Counted from the first letter of the stretch, positions 1 through 6,010 are shown. The stretch is 6,989 nt of DNA from Sphingomonadales bacterium (GCA_018067055.1 JAGPVK010000251.1:1-6989), one strand, 5' to 3'. Notes: generated by a model from the letters alone, not told the origin. Program-made: numbers and translations.

Positions 1-476
1 AATTTCATCCGCTCGACAACCGACCCGAGCACAAGCGCCAGGGTGATGGCTGCGAAAGTCATCTGGAACGAAATAAACACATATTCCGAGATCACTTCGT
101 CAGAGAATGTTGCCGCTGTGCTTGAACTGTCGACGCCAGCGAGGAAGAACTTGCCCCAGCTGATGAAGGCATTGCCTTCCGGACCGAAGGCCAGACCATA
201 GCCGTACATGACCCAGATCAACATCGCCAGACAGGCTGCGGCGCCGATTTGCGTCATCGTCGAAAGCATGTTCTTGGTCCGTGTCAGGCCGCCGTAGAAC
301 AGCGCGAGGCCCGGCAGGATCATCAGCAGGACCAAAATGGTTGCCGTCATCATCCAGGCATTATTTCCCGGATTTGCCACCGGCGCTGCCGCTTCGGCAG
401 CCTCCTGGGCAAAGGCTGGAACGGAAATACTGGCTAGCGCCGCCATCCCGCTCAGTTTTGTCAAAAATTTTCTCAT
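1..476 (-). CDS. amtB: Ammonium transporter AmtB, N-terminal part (runs off left edge)
   Basis: This is the beginning of an Amt/Rh-family ammonium channel of the inner membrane, with 158 codons visible before the window edge. It starts at ATG 474-476. Residues 1-23 look like a cleavable signal peptide (basic MRKFLTK, hydrophobic core, AFA|Q), as in E. coli AmtB. An Ala/Glu-rich periplasmic linker follows. The first membrane helix (about 42-64) contains the family hallmark PGLALFYGGL (55-64) and then TRTKNMLSTMTQ. The second helix is followed by WVMYGYGLAFG (88-98), and the visible part ends in VVERMK, which also fits the family. A GGGGAAG ribosome site lies 9 nt before the ATG. The gene lies 18 nt downstream of glnK, so both are probably expressed from the sigma-54 promoter at 868-882. 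The catalytic twin histidines and the pore serine lie beyond the edge and cannot be checked. Confidence 0.96.
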   Translation of the reverse strand, partial: MRKFLTKLSGMAALASISVPAFAQEAAEAAAPVANPGNNAWMMTATILVLLMILPGLALFYGGLTRTKNMLSTMTQIGAAACLAMLIWVMYGYGLAFGPEGNAFISWGKFFLAGVDSSSTAATFSDEVISEYVFISFQMTFAAITLALVLGSVVERMK

Positions 477-494
477 GAGTATCTGCTTCCCCGA

Positions 495-833
495 TTATAT
501 TGCTGTGTCGCCGGTTTCACCGGTGCGGATGCGGACGGCGTCTTCGAGACCAAGGGTGAATATCTTGCCATCACCGATCGACTCTGTGCCCGCTGCAGTC
601 TGGATCGCCTCGACCGCCTGAGCCGCGACAGCGCTGCTGCACGCCACTTCGATCTTCAGCTTCGGCACCATGTTGGTGGTATATTCTGCACCACGATAGA
701 CTTCCGTCTGGCCCTTTTGCCGACCGAAGCCTTTGACTTCGGTTACGGTCATGCCGGTCACGCCGACACCGGTCAGCGCTTCACGAACATCGTCAAGCTT
801 GAACGGTTTGATTATGGCTATGATAAATTTCAT
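495..833 (-). CDS. glnK: Nitrogen regulatory protein P-II (GlnK type)
   Basis: This 112-residue protein has the usual length and sequence of a PII trimeric signal protein. It opens with MKFIIAIIKPFKLDDVREAL. The T-loop carries YRGAEYTTNMVPK (46-58) with Tyr51, the residue uridylylated by GlnD. The C-terminal signature GDGKIF is also present. PII proteins sense ATP/ADP and 2-oxoglutarate and, in the GlnK role, bind AmtB to block ammonium entry. The direct linkage to amtB argues for GlnK rather than GlnB. ATG 831-833 was chosen because it matches the conserved N-terminus and has AGGGGG 4 nt upstream. A TTG codon eight codons upstream (855-857) is in frame but would add an unconserved tail and lies at the predicted transcription start. 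Expression is probably nitrogen-regulated through RpoN and NtrC. Confidence 0.95.
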   Translation of the reverse strand: MKFIIAIIKPFKLDDVREALTGVGVTGMTVTEVKGFGRQKGQTEVYRGAEYTTNMVPKLKIEVACSSAVAAQAVEAIQTAAGTESIGDGKIFTLGLEDAVRIRTGETGDTAI

Positions 834-867
834 TACGCCCCCTATTGTTGTTACCAAGGGGGTCTTC

Positions 868-882
868 GCAAAGCTCGTGCCA
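868..882 (-). promoter_or_regulatory. Sigma-54 (RpoN) promoter of glnK-amtB
   Basis: Read on the minus strand, the bases are TGGCACGAGCTTTGC, which match the RpoN consensus TGGCACG-N4-TTGC at every defined position, with correct -24 (GG, 881-880) to -12 (GC, 869-868) spacing. Transcription would begin near 854-856, leaving a 5' leader of about 21-23 nt before the glnK ATG. Sigma-54 control of glnK-amtB is well known in proteobacteria and needs an enhancer-binding protein, normally NtrC, bound roughly 100 bp upstream. Confidence 0.92.
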
Positions 883-931
883 GAATCGGAACATGTTGAA
901 TTGAAAGGGTTTTCGTGAAATTCGGACTCTT

Positions 932-978
932 AAAAAAGAGTAAATATTGTGCATTGCAGCACAAGTGCACAATATTTA
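932..978 (-). terminator. Hairpin plus T-run after the patatin gene (possible overlap with glnK enhancer)
   Basis: A perfect 13-bp inverted repeat (941-953 TAAATATTGTGCA and 966-978 TGCACAATATTTA) encloses a 12-nt loop. In the loop, TTG and CAA can extend the stem past a one-base bulge. Three bases further downstream on the minus strand comes a run of six T (937-932). This is the shape of a rho-independent terminator for the tldD-to-patatin transcript, although the stem base is AT-rich. The patatin stop codon (976-978) is the first three bases of the stem. A second small perfect repeat, ACTCTT-AAAA-AAGAGT, occupies 926-941 and overlaps the T-run. The region also lies about -85 to -122 from the sigma-54 start site, so it may have a second role as an activator site. 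Confidence 0.62.
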
Positions 979-1806
979 GGCAGCAAGCTCCGCAAGCCGG
1001 GCCAATATTTGCGGGATGATCTTTTCGGTTTCGCGGCGGCCGATTTCGATCAGTTCCTCGGCGCGGGTGAAGTTCTGGATATCGATATGGCCGACCGGTG
1101 GCGACATCGCGAAATCAGGCGGATCCAGCGCCAGTGAATAGCGGCCGAGATTGCGCAGTGAAAGGCCGATCGATGCCTTGACGACCGCCAGACTATTCGG
1201 CTCCTTGCTGCTATTTGGGGTGATTCCGGCAGCGATGGATCGATTGAGAAAATCATCCTGCAGGTTGACCGACAGGCATAACGCCTCGGACGCCAATTCC
1301 CGCACCGGTGATACGGGAACCGGCAGCGCCGCGCCGCCGTCGACGAGCAGACGCCCTTCATGCCGGACGGGCTTGAATAAGCCGGGCAGCGACATGGACG
1401 CCCGGATTGCGGGTACCAGCTTGCCCGATTTCATCACGATGGTATCGCCGGTGTGCAGGTCAGCCGCCACGACGGCAATCGGGAATGGCAGGTCCTCGAA
1501 ACAGGTCTGTCCGAATTCGGTCTCCAGCTCCTTTTCGATATTGCGCGCGCCCATGACCGCGCCGCGCTTGAAATGCGGGTCCATGAAGCGCAGCATATTG
1601 CGGAAATTGACGTTGCGGGCCATGTCCTCGAGATAGTCGAGCTTGCCCGCCGCATAGCTGGCTCCGGCAATCGCGCCGATCGAGGTGCCGGCAATCGCGG
1701 CAATTTCCAGCGGCGAATCGTCGATCGCCCGCAGCACGCCGATATGGGTCCAGCCGAGACCGGCACCGCCGCCGAGCGCGAGGGAAATTTTCCCGGCACC
1801 GGTCAT
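976..1806 (-). CDS. Patatin-like phospholipase / esterase
   Basis: A 276-residue patatin-family serine hydrolase of the bacterial RssA-like size class. The oxyanion-hole loop LGGGAGLGWTHIGVL lies at residues 11-25. The nucleophile elbow GTSIG (40-44) gives Ser42. The catalytic Asp is in DGG (156-158), preceded by ASMSLPGLFKPV. These form the Ser-Asp dyad of the family, which usually hydrolyses acyl esters of lipids; the real substrate cannot be read from the sequence. No signal peptide or membrane helix is seen, so it is probably cytoplasmic or membrane-associated. After DGG the protein reads AALPVPV where many relatives have a variant of LVNNVPV. ATG 1804-1806 overlaps the DUF2007 stop codon by 4 nt (ATGA) and has GAGGA 9 nt upstream, implying translational coupling. 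It is the last gene of the apparent operon. Confidence 0.92.
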   Translation of the reverse strand: MTGAGKISLALGGGAGLGWTHIGVLRAIDDSPLEIAAIAGTSIGAIAGASYAAGKLDYLEDMARNVNFRNMLRFMDPHFKRGAVMGARNIEKELETEFGQTCFEDLPFPIAVVAADLHTGDTIVMKSGKLVPAIRASMSLPGLFKPVRHEGRLLVDGGAALPVPVSPVRELASEALCLSVNLQDDFLNRSIAAGITPNSSKEPNSLAVVKASIGLSLRNLGRYSLALDPPDFAMSPPVGHIDIQNFTRAEELIEIGRRETEKIIPQILARLAELAA

Positions 1807-2015
1807 AGAGACACATCCTCGGCCAATATTGCCCTTGCTTCGTCCAGATCCTCCGCCAGCACCATCACCCGGGCAGGCAGCGCGATGCCGGCGCCTTCGA
1901 CGATATTGACATTGCTGTCGAAACAGACCGCACCGATCCCGGCGGCTTCCAGCCGGCCACGGATGATCTCCGCTTCGACGCCGTGCATGTGCCGGGACAG
2001 CTCCACCAGACTCAT
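1803..2015 (-). CDS. DUF2007 domain protein (putative signal-transducing protein)
   Basis: A 70-residue protein that fills a single DUF2007 domain. The pattern is characteristic: an N-terminal strand, then a helix containing VEAEIIRGRLEAAGI (13-27), a short strand with an acidic turn (VCFDSNVNIV), and a final VMVLAEDLDEARAILAE (50-66). The family is a small alpha/beta fold, often described as a PII-like or ferredoxin-like signal-transduction domain, with no established biochemical role. It has no signal peptide. The ATG at 2013-2015 lies only 6 nt after the preceding stop, and its likely ribosome site (GGTGGG) lies in the last codons of that gene. The stop overlaps the patatin start. Its job in this operon is unknown. 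Confidence 0.85.
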   Translation of the reverse strand: MSLVELSRHMHGVEAEIIRGRLEAAGIGAVCFDSNVNIVEGAGIALPARVMVLAEDLDEARAILAEDVSL

Positions 2016-2021
2016 GACTGA

Positions 2022-2576
2022 CTACCCACCAAAATAGCGATCCGTTGCGCGGGTCGGCAGGCCGTCGATGCTTTTTACCCGGCCAGCGGTTTTTTCGATC
2101 CAGGCTTCGGGATCGGCCTGGCGGTGATATTTGACCAAAGTCCCGCGTTCGGCTTTCAATGCCATTTGCGGCACACCCCAGCCACAGCTGGTTTGCACAT
2201 TGTCGACCACGATATCGAAAATCTGGCGAGTGCCGGGGAGAATGTCGAAATGCGCGGCCAGTTCATCCCAGTCGGCATCCTGTGGCAGCACCGGCTTCCC
2301 TGTGCCGTAGAGCCGCATGATCAGCGCCGGATTGGCAAAATTGTTGAACATGATGGTGATCCGGCCGTCGGCGACCAGATGGGCATGGGTTTCGTTGCCG
2401 GAGCCGCCGAGATCGAGATAGGCGACACGATTGGGACCGAGCACGCGAAACGCGTCATAGCCCTTGGGCGAAAGATTGATCCGTCCGTCCGCTGCGGCGG
2501 TCGCGACAAAGAACATCGGCTGGTTGGCAATGAACGCGATATGGTCATCGTTCAGGGTTTCAAAAAATTCCGACAT
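2022..2576 (-). CDS. Pyridoxamine 5'-phosphate oxidase-like FMN-binding protein
   Basis: A 184-residue protein of the PNPOx-like split-barrel superfamily, in the subgroup annotated as pyridoxamine 5'-phosphate oxidase family rather than true PdxH. The first barrel strands contain MFFVATAAADGRINLSPKGY (21-40), followed by YLDLGGSGNET (53-63) and ITIMFNNF (73-80), where FMN usually binds. The subgroup marker QTSCGWGVP lies at 128-136. These proteins usually bind FMN or a related flavin and may reduce or oxidise small molecules; the substrate is not known. It is cytoplasmic, with no signal peptide. ATG 2574-2576 has AAGG 7 nt upstream. It follows the CPBP gene by 12 nt and precedes the DUF2007 gene by 6 nt. 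Confidence 0.9.
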   Translation of the reverse strand: MSEFFETLNDDHIAFIANQPMFFVATAAADGRINLSPKGYDAFRVLGPNRVAYLDLGGSGNETHAHLVADGRITIMFNNFANPALIMRLYGTGKPVLPQDADWDELAAHFDILPGTRQIFDIVVDNVQTSCGWGVPQMALKAERGTLVKYHRQADPEAWIEKTAGRVKSIDGLPTRATDRYFGG

Positions 2577-2588
2577 GTTTCGCCCTTC

Positions 2589-3089
2589 TCAGTAAAATGG
2601 CCCGCCCAGCAGAAGCTTCCAGACCACGACCAGCAGCCAGTGGATCAGTATCACAGGCCACAGCGACTGCGAAACGATCCTGATGTGGGTTAATACTATG
2701 CCGAGGATGAACGTAGCAAACAGAAACGACGGTTGCAGGAAAATCGCCGCCCAGGGCGGGCCGAAGGCCAGCGCCTGCAGCGGATGCCAGAGGACAAACA
2801 GGCCTATCGAAAGCCAGTTTCCCAAGCGTTGGGAGATGGTTGCGAACCAGGAAAGGAGCAAGCCGCGAAAGATCAGCTCCTCGGCCAGCGCCGGGACGAA
2901 GAACAGGATGATAGCGGCGACGAGCGCGGACTCGATATCGCCAACGGGATTGAAATATAGCCAGCCGCCCAGATATCCCGACAAAGCGATGATCGCGACC
3001 GCCGGCAGCGCGATGCCGACGGCGGATTTCCAGCGACCGGCTGGTGGCCATATCTGCAGGGCCCGCCAGGTCTGTTTGGCGGCCCGCAT
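2589..3089 (-). CDS. CPBP family intramembrane protease (CAAX/Abi type)
   Basis: A 166-residue, very hydrophobic protein with about five predicted membrane helices and the three CPBP motifs in order: EELIFR (70-75, the EExxxR motif), FVLWH (98-102, FxxxH) and H150 near the C-terminus in SLWPVILIHW (142-151). The glutamates and histidines form the metal or catalytic site of this glutamic or metallo-protease superfamily, which includes Rce1. Bacterial members act in the inner membrane on mostly unknown substrates, and some process bacteriocins or give immunity. The start is uncertain. ATG 3087-3089 leaves a 5-nt gap after the DUF924 gene. An in-frame TTG at 3099-3101 has GGAG 4 nt upstream and would overlap that gene by 7 nt. 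Either arrangement suggests coupled translation. The protein is short for the family and lacks the extra N-terminal helices of larger members. Confidence 0.88.
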   Translation of the reverse strand: MRAAKQTWRALQIWPPAGRWKSAVGIALPAVAIIALSGYLGGWLYFNPVGDIESALVAAIILFFVPALAEELIFRGLLLSWFATISQRLGNWLSIGLFVLWHPLQALAFGPPWAAIFLQPSFLFATFILGIVLTHIRIVSQSLWPVILIHWLLVVVWKLLLGGPFY

Positions 3090-3094
3090 CGGGG

Positions 3095-3628
3095 CTACCA
3101 ACTCGCTCCGTCGTCGATGGCGGCCTGTTCCTCCGGTCGAGTCTGCCTCCCCAGAACCTCATTGCGATGGGGAAAGCGGCCAAATTTTGCGATCACGTCG
3201 CGATGCTCGTTGGCGAATTTCTCGTTGCTGCCGAGTTTGGTGAACAGCGTGACCGACTTGTTTTGCATCTGGATATCCTCGGCATGCATGAACGGCATGT
3301 AGAGAAAAACGCGCTGCTGCTCGGGCAATTGCTGATCCAGTTCCAGCTCCACCGCTTTTTTGGCAATCTGCTGCGCCAGATGATCGGTGGAAAAGGCGTC
3401 AGCGCTATCGCGGAACATATTGCGCGGGAACTGGTCGAACAGGATGACGGCGGCCAACGCGGTTTCCGGCGAGCCGAGAAAATCATCGGCGGTTTTCGAT
3501 TTCTGTTCTTTCCAGAGATCGAGGAAGCGGTCTGTGATCCGATCGTCGATAGCGTCGTTCTTGGCCCACCAGTCCTCGGGGTCCATCTCGTCGAACCAGA
3601 AGAACAATATTTCGTTCGGCCAGTTCAC
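3095..3628 (-). CDS. DUF924 family protein
   Basis: A full-length 177-residue DUF924 (COG3803) protein. The conserved blocks are all present: ILFFWFDEM (7-15) followed by WW (20-21), DQFPRNMFR (65-73), FLYMPFMHAE (108-117) and FGRFPHRN (149-156). The family is a mostly helical cytosolic fold resembling tetratricopeptide-like repeats and has no established function. There is no signal peptide or membrane segment. The start is a GTG (3626-3628), chosen because it matches the family N-terminus and has a good GAGGA ribosome site 7 nt upstream. The gene lies 36 nt after tldD and just before the CPBP gene, inside the apparent operon. Confidence 0.92.
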   Translation of the reverse strand: MNWPNEILFFWFDEMDPEDWWAKNDAIDDRITDRFLDLWKEQKSKTADDFLGSPETALAAVILFDQFPRNMFRDSADAFSTDHLAQQIAKKAVELELDQQLPEQQRVFLYMPFMHAEDIQMQNKSVTLFTKLGSNEKFANEHRDVIAKFGRFPHRNEVLGRQTRPEEQAAIDDGASW

Positions 3629-3635
3629 TGGACTA

Positions 3636-3640
3636 TCCTC
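3636..3640 (-). promoter_or_regulatory. Ribosome binding site fixing the GTG start of the DUF924 gene
   Basis: On the minus strand GAGGA lies 7 nt before the GTG at 3626-3628. No in-frame ATG lies near the conserved N-terminus, so this site supports GTG as the true start. Confidence 0.7.
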
Positions 3641-3664
3641 AATCGTGTCATACCAGCACCAAGC

Positions 3665-5092
3665 TCAAGCCGTCCCTCCGACCGTCAGACCTTCGACCAG
3701 CAAGGTTGGCTGGCCGACACCAGCAGGCACGGACTGTCCGCCCTTGCCGCACATGCCGATGCCTTCGTCGAGTGCCATGTCATTGCCGATACCGGTCACC
3801 TTGGTCAGCACCGTTGGCCCATCGCCGATCAGCGTTGCGCCCTTGATTGGCGCGCCGAGCTTGCCATTTTCGATCTTGTAGGCCTCGGTGCAGGAGAACA
3901 CGAACTTGCCCGAGACGATATCGACCTGGCCGCCGCCGAAGCTCTTGGCGTAAATGCCGTTCTTGACCCGGCCCATCAGTTCGGCCGGATCATCCTTGCC
4001 GCCGCGCATGAAGGTATTGGTCATCCGCGGCATCGGCGCGTGCGCATAGCTTTCGCGCCGGCCGTTGCCGGTCGCTGGCACGCCCATCAGCCGGGCGTTC
4101 AGCCGGTCCTGCATATAGCATTTCAAGATGCCATCCTCGATCAGGATATTTTCCTGGGTCGGCGTGCCTTCATCATCAATGCTGAGCGAGCCGCGCCGTT
4201 CCTTGATCGAGCCATCATCGACCACAGTAACGCCGGGAGCCGCCACGCGCTGGCCGATCTTGCCGGAGAAAGCGCTGGTGCCCTTGCGGTTGAAATCGCC
4301 TTCCAGGCCATGGCCGATCGCTTCGTGTAGGATGATGCCGGGCCAGCCGGGGCCGAGCAGGACGGTCTGTTCGCCTGCGGGCGCATCGACGCTTTCGAGA
4401 TTGACCAGAGCCTGTGCCAACGCTTCATCAACCGCGCGGTTCCAGCGCGATTCTTCGAACAGCTGATCGTAAAGATAGCGACCGCCCATGCCGAAACTGC
4501 CGCTTTCGCGGCGGCCATTTTGCTCGGCGACGATCGACACGTTGAGCCGCACCAGCGGGCGCACATCGGTGGCGACAAAGCCATCGGGACGGACGACTTC
4601 GACCACGCTCCAGCTGCCGGACAGGCCGACGGAGACCTGGGCAACGCGGGGATCGCGCGCGCGGGCAGCGGCGTCGATCTGCTGGCAAAGCGCGACCTTT
4701 TTCGCGAAGGGAATTGCCTCGAGCGGATTGGCTTCGCCATAAAGATGGCGATTGCTGCCGCGCGGTGGCGGGGCTTTCTCGCCCTTGGCCGGGTCCAGCA
4801 GTTGCAGGGTCTGGGCGGCACGCCGGATCGCTGCCTCGCTGATTTCATTGCTGTGCGAGAAACCGGTCATCTCGCCCGATACACCGCGCAGGCCAAAGCC
4901 GCTGTCGGTGCTGTAATCAGCAGTTTTCAGACGGCCATCGTCAAAGCCGAAACTCTCAACCGCGCTATATTGTAAATAGAGTTCGCCATCGTCACAGGCG
5001 GACAGGCTATTGGCAACGAGCGCCTTGGCGCGCTCCGGGTCAAGGCCATCGGGACGATACAGGAATGAGCGGGGGTCAAGATTTTCTATCAT
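3665..5092 (-). CDS. tldD: Zinc metalloprotease TldD
   Basis: A 475-residue protein very close in length to E. coli TldD (481). The N-terminal half shows the family blocks GELYLQYSAVESFGFDDGRL and GFGLRGVSGEMTGFSH. The catalytic metal motif HEAIGH lies at 256-261 (zinc-binding His256 and His261, general base Glu257), followed by GLEGDFNRKG. The third metal ligand is expected to be Cys448 in MCGKGGQ near the C-terminus. TldD works in the cytosol with its partner TldE (PmbA) as a heterodimeric protease that degrades unfolded peptides; known roles are microcin B17 maturation and CcdA antitoxin turnover. No TldE gene is in the window. ATG 5090-5092 agrees with the family N-terminus and has only a weak, very close GGGA. 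The gene is probably the head of the operon reaching the patatin gene, or the second gene after the zinc-ribbon gene 48 nt upstream. Confidence 0.96.
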   Translation of the reverse strand: MIENLDPRSFLYRPDGLDPERAKALVANSLSACDDGELYLQYSAVESFGFDDGRLKTADYSTDSGFGLRGVSGEMTGFSHSNEISEAAIRRAAQTLQLLDPAKGEKAPPPRGSNRHLYGEANPLEAIPFAKKVALCQQIDAAARARDPRVAQVSVGLSGSWSVVEVVRPDGFVATDVRPLVRLNVSIVAEQNGRRESGSFGMGGRYLYDQLFEESRWNRAVDEALAQALVNLESVDAPAGEQTVLLGPGWPGIILHEAIGHGLEGDFNRKGTSAFSGKIGQRVAAPGVTVVDDGSIKERRGSLSIDDEGTPTQENILIEDGILKCYMQDRLNARLMGVPATGNGRRESYAHAPMPRMTNTFMRGGKDDPAELMGRVKNGIYAKSFGGGQVDIVSGKFVFSCTEAYKIENGKLGAPIKGATLIGDGPTVLTKVTGIGNDMALDEGIGMCGKGGQSVPAGVGQPTLLVEGLTVGGTA

Positions 5093-5111
5093 TTCCCATA
5101 TATAGAAATGA
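5089..5111 (-). promoter_or_regulatory. AT-rich hairpin covering the tldD start codon
   Basis: A perfect 7-bp inverted repeat (TCATTTC 5089-5095, GAAATGA 5105-5111) with a 9-nt spacer surrounds the tldD start. In the mRNA the start codon (5092-5090) lies in the 3' arm and the weak GGGA ribosome site lies partly in the loop. Folding would hide the initiation site. That the structure exists in the sequence is certain; that it controls translation is inference. Confidence 0.35.
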
Positions 5112-5140
5112 ATCGGGGGCCTTGCACCCCTTATGTCGGA

Positions 5141-5350
5141 TTATTCTTCCGGATGCGCTGCCGTTACGTCGGCAGGCCCGCCAACCAGAACGAATCGCCG
5201 GTCGCAATAGCCGCAGTCGACATAGCCTTTTTCGTCAATCTCCAGCCACACGCGCGGATGGCCGAGCGCTGCACCGCCCGGAATATCCGTGGCACCGTCA
5301 CAGGCATTGCGTTTCTTGGCGGTTCTGACAATTTCTGGAGCGTCGATCAT
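5141..5350 (-). CDS. Zinc-ribbon protein (zf-CHCC / NDUFS6-like)
   Basis: A 69-residue protein of the zf-CHCC family, whose eukaryotic relative is the complex I subunit NDUFS6. The zinc ligands are visible as Cys17 (in ACDG), His31 (in [10 protein letters not shown], 30-39), and Cys46 and Cys49 (in [10 protein letters not shown], 46-55). Bacterial members are small soluble proteins, common in alphaproteobacteria and usually unassigned; a link to complex I assembly is suspected from the homology only. I chose ATG 5348-5350 because the N-terminus ([19 protein letters not shown]) resembles relatives. It has no clear ribosome site. An in-frame TTG at 5384-5386 would add 12 residues. The gene lies 47 nt after a DUF4402 gene and 48 nt before tldD, with no nuo genes nearby. 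Confidence 0.88.
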   Translation of the reverse strand: MIDAPEIVRTAKKRNACDGATDIPGGAALGHPRVWLEIDEKGYVDCGYCDRRFVLVGGPADVTAAHPEE

Positions 5351-5397
5351 GCAAGAGCGATTAGCAACGGATCGGGTGCCGCGCAATCCTGCAAATA

Positions 5398-5943
5398 TCA
5401 GTAATAGTTCATCGTGATCGGAAAACTGCCTTCATAGACCCCTGCCTGCTGGTTGGCGCGCACGTCGAGCGTGCCACCAATGCGCAAGGTAATCACATTT
5501 GTCGACGCGATCCGGAACAGGCCGGGAAAGTTCAGCGGAGTCAGATTGTCCGCTTGCAGGGTCAGCGAGCGCAACGTCATATTGGCCCCGCCGCCGACAC
5601 GGCTGAGCCTGTAGCTGGACGATGCCGTACTGATATAGACATAGCGGTTGCGCGAGCCATAGCCCTGAAACTCGGCGTTACTGACCGTCCCACCTGCGGC
5701 GACCACCGATCCGGACACGGTGCGGCTGCCAGATGGACTGATGACGGCAGTGCCGCCGGTGCTACCGGGTATCAGATTGCCAAAAGAGAGATTGTTGACC
5801 GGAACCAGCGAGAGCGGGCTGACTACTACGGCATCGGAGTCGCCACTGACGGGTTGGGCAAAGGCCGCTGGCGCGCTTGCCAGCACGGCAAGGACAAACA
5901 GCAGGCAGCCGATCAGGCGAGGAAAGATTTGGTCTCTGGTCAT
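5398..5943 (-). CDS. DUF4402 secreted protein (third of the tandem set)
   Basis: A 181-residue exported protein with a signal peptide at about 1-29 (basic start, core [12 protein letters not shown], site AFA|Q). The mature part is a beta-rich DUF4402 domain: [10 protein letters not shown] near the front, a Gly/Ser/Val-rich middle, and the family ending [20 protein letters not shown] followed by a final ITMNYY. The mature protein has no cysteine. Such proteins resemble pilin or surface-fibre subunits and, as I recall, are often found near chaperone-usher genes; none is in this window. I chose ATG 5941-5943 because it gives a clean signal peptide and has AGGA about 11 nt upstream; an ATG 13 codons earlier has no ribosome site. 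It is more divergent from the other two copies than they are from each other. Confidence 0.85.
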   Translation of the reverse strand: MTRDQIFPRLIGCLLFVLAVLASAPAAFAQPVSGDSDAVVVSPLSLVPVNNLSFGNLIPGSTGGTAVISPSGSRTVSGSVVAAGGTVSNAEFQGYGSRNRYVYISTASSSYRLSRVGGGANMTLRSLTLQADNLTPLNFPGLFRIASTNVITLRIGGTLDVRANQQAGVYEGSFPITMNYY

Positions 5944-5982
5944 GACAAAAAATGTCCTAGAACGAATATGGTAATTTAGCAT

Positions 5983-6010
5983 GTAACCGCATGGTTAATT
6001 TCGCGGTAAC
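5983..6010. repeat. Imperfect inverted repeat between DUF4402 genes
   Basis: GTAACCGC (5983-5990) and GCGGTAAC (6003-6010) pair in 7 of 8 positions around a 12-nt AT-rich spacer. It lies in the 89-nt gap between the second and third DUF4402 genes. There is no T-run after it on the minus strand, so it is a poor intrinsic terminator; it could be an operator or an RNA stem. The rest of the gap shows no convincing promoter. Confidence 0.4.

Noticed and set aside
834..857. Eight-codon N-terminal extension of glnK from TTG
   Set aside because: The PII family starts at MKFIIAI with ATG 833, which has its own ribosome site, and the TTG falls at the predicted transcription start.
949..970. Canonical enteric NtrC binding site
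   Set aside because: The half-sites GTGCA and TGCAC are present but in the reverse arrangement and with N12 spacing, so the canonical TGCAC-N7-GTGCA palindrome is not there.
1453..2037. A 194-codon plus-strand frame opposite the patatin and DUF2007 genes
   Set aside because: It is antisense to two well-supported genes and its composition is typical of a shadow frame.
2124..2693. A 189-codon plus-strand frame
   Set aside because: It mirrors the PNPOx-like gene and has no independent support such as a ribosome site or domain.
2560..3183. A 207-codon minus-strand frame overlapping the CPBP gene
   Set aside because: It is a shifted frame over the CPBP and DUF924 genes, rich in Arg and Pro, without family features; the alternative frame has all CPBP motifs.
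3044..4330. A 428-codon open frame on the plus strand
   Set aside because: It lies antisense to tldD and the DUF924 gene, both of which match known families along their whole length. The predicted product has no recognisable domain. Long antisense frames are common opposite GC-rich genes.
5115..5130. GC-rich inverted repeat between the zinc-ribbon gene and tldD, considered as a terminator
   Set aside because: Only about four strong pairs (GGGG/CCCC) form, and no T-run follows on the minus strand, so termination before tldD is not supported.
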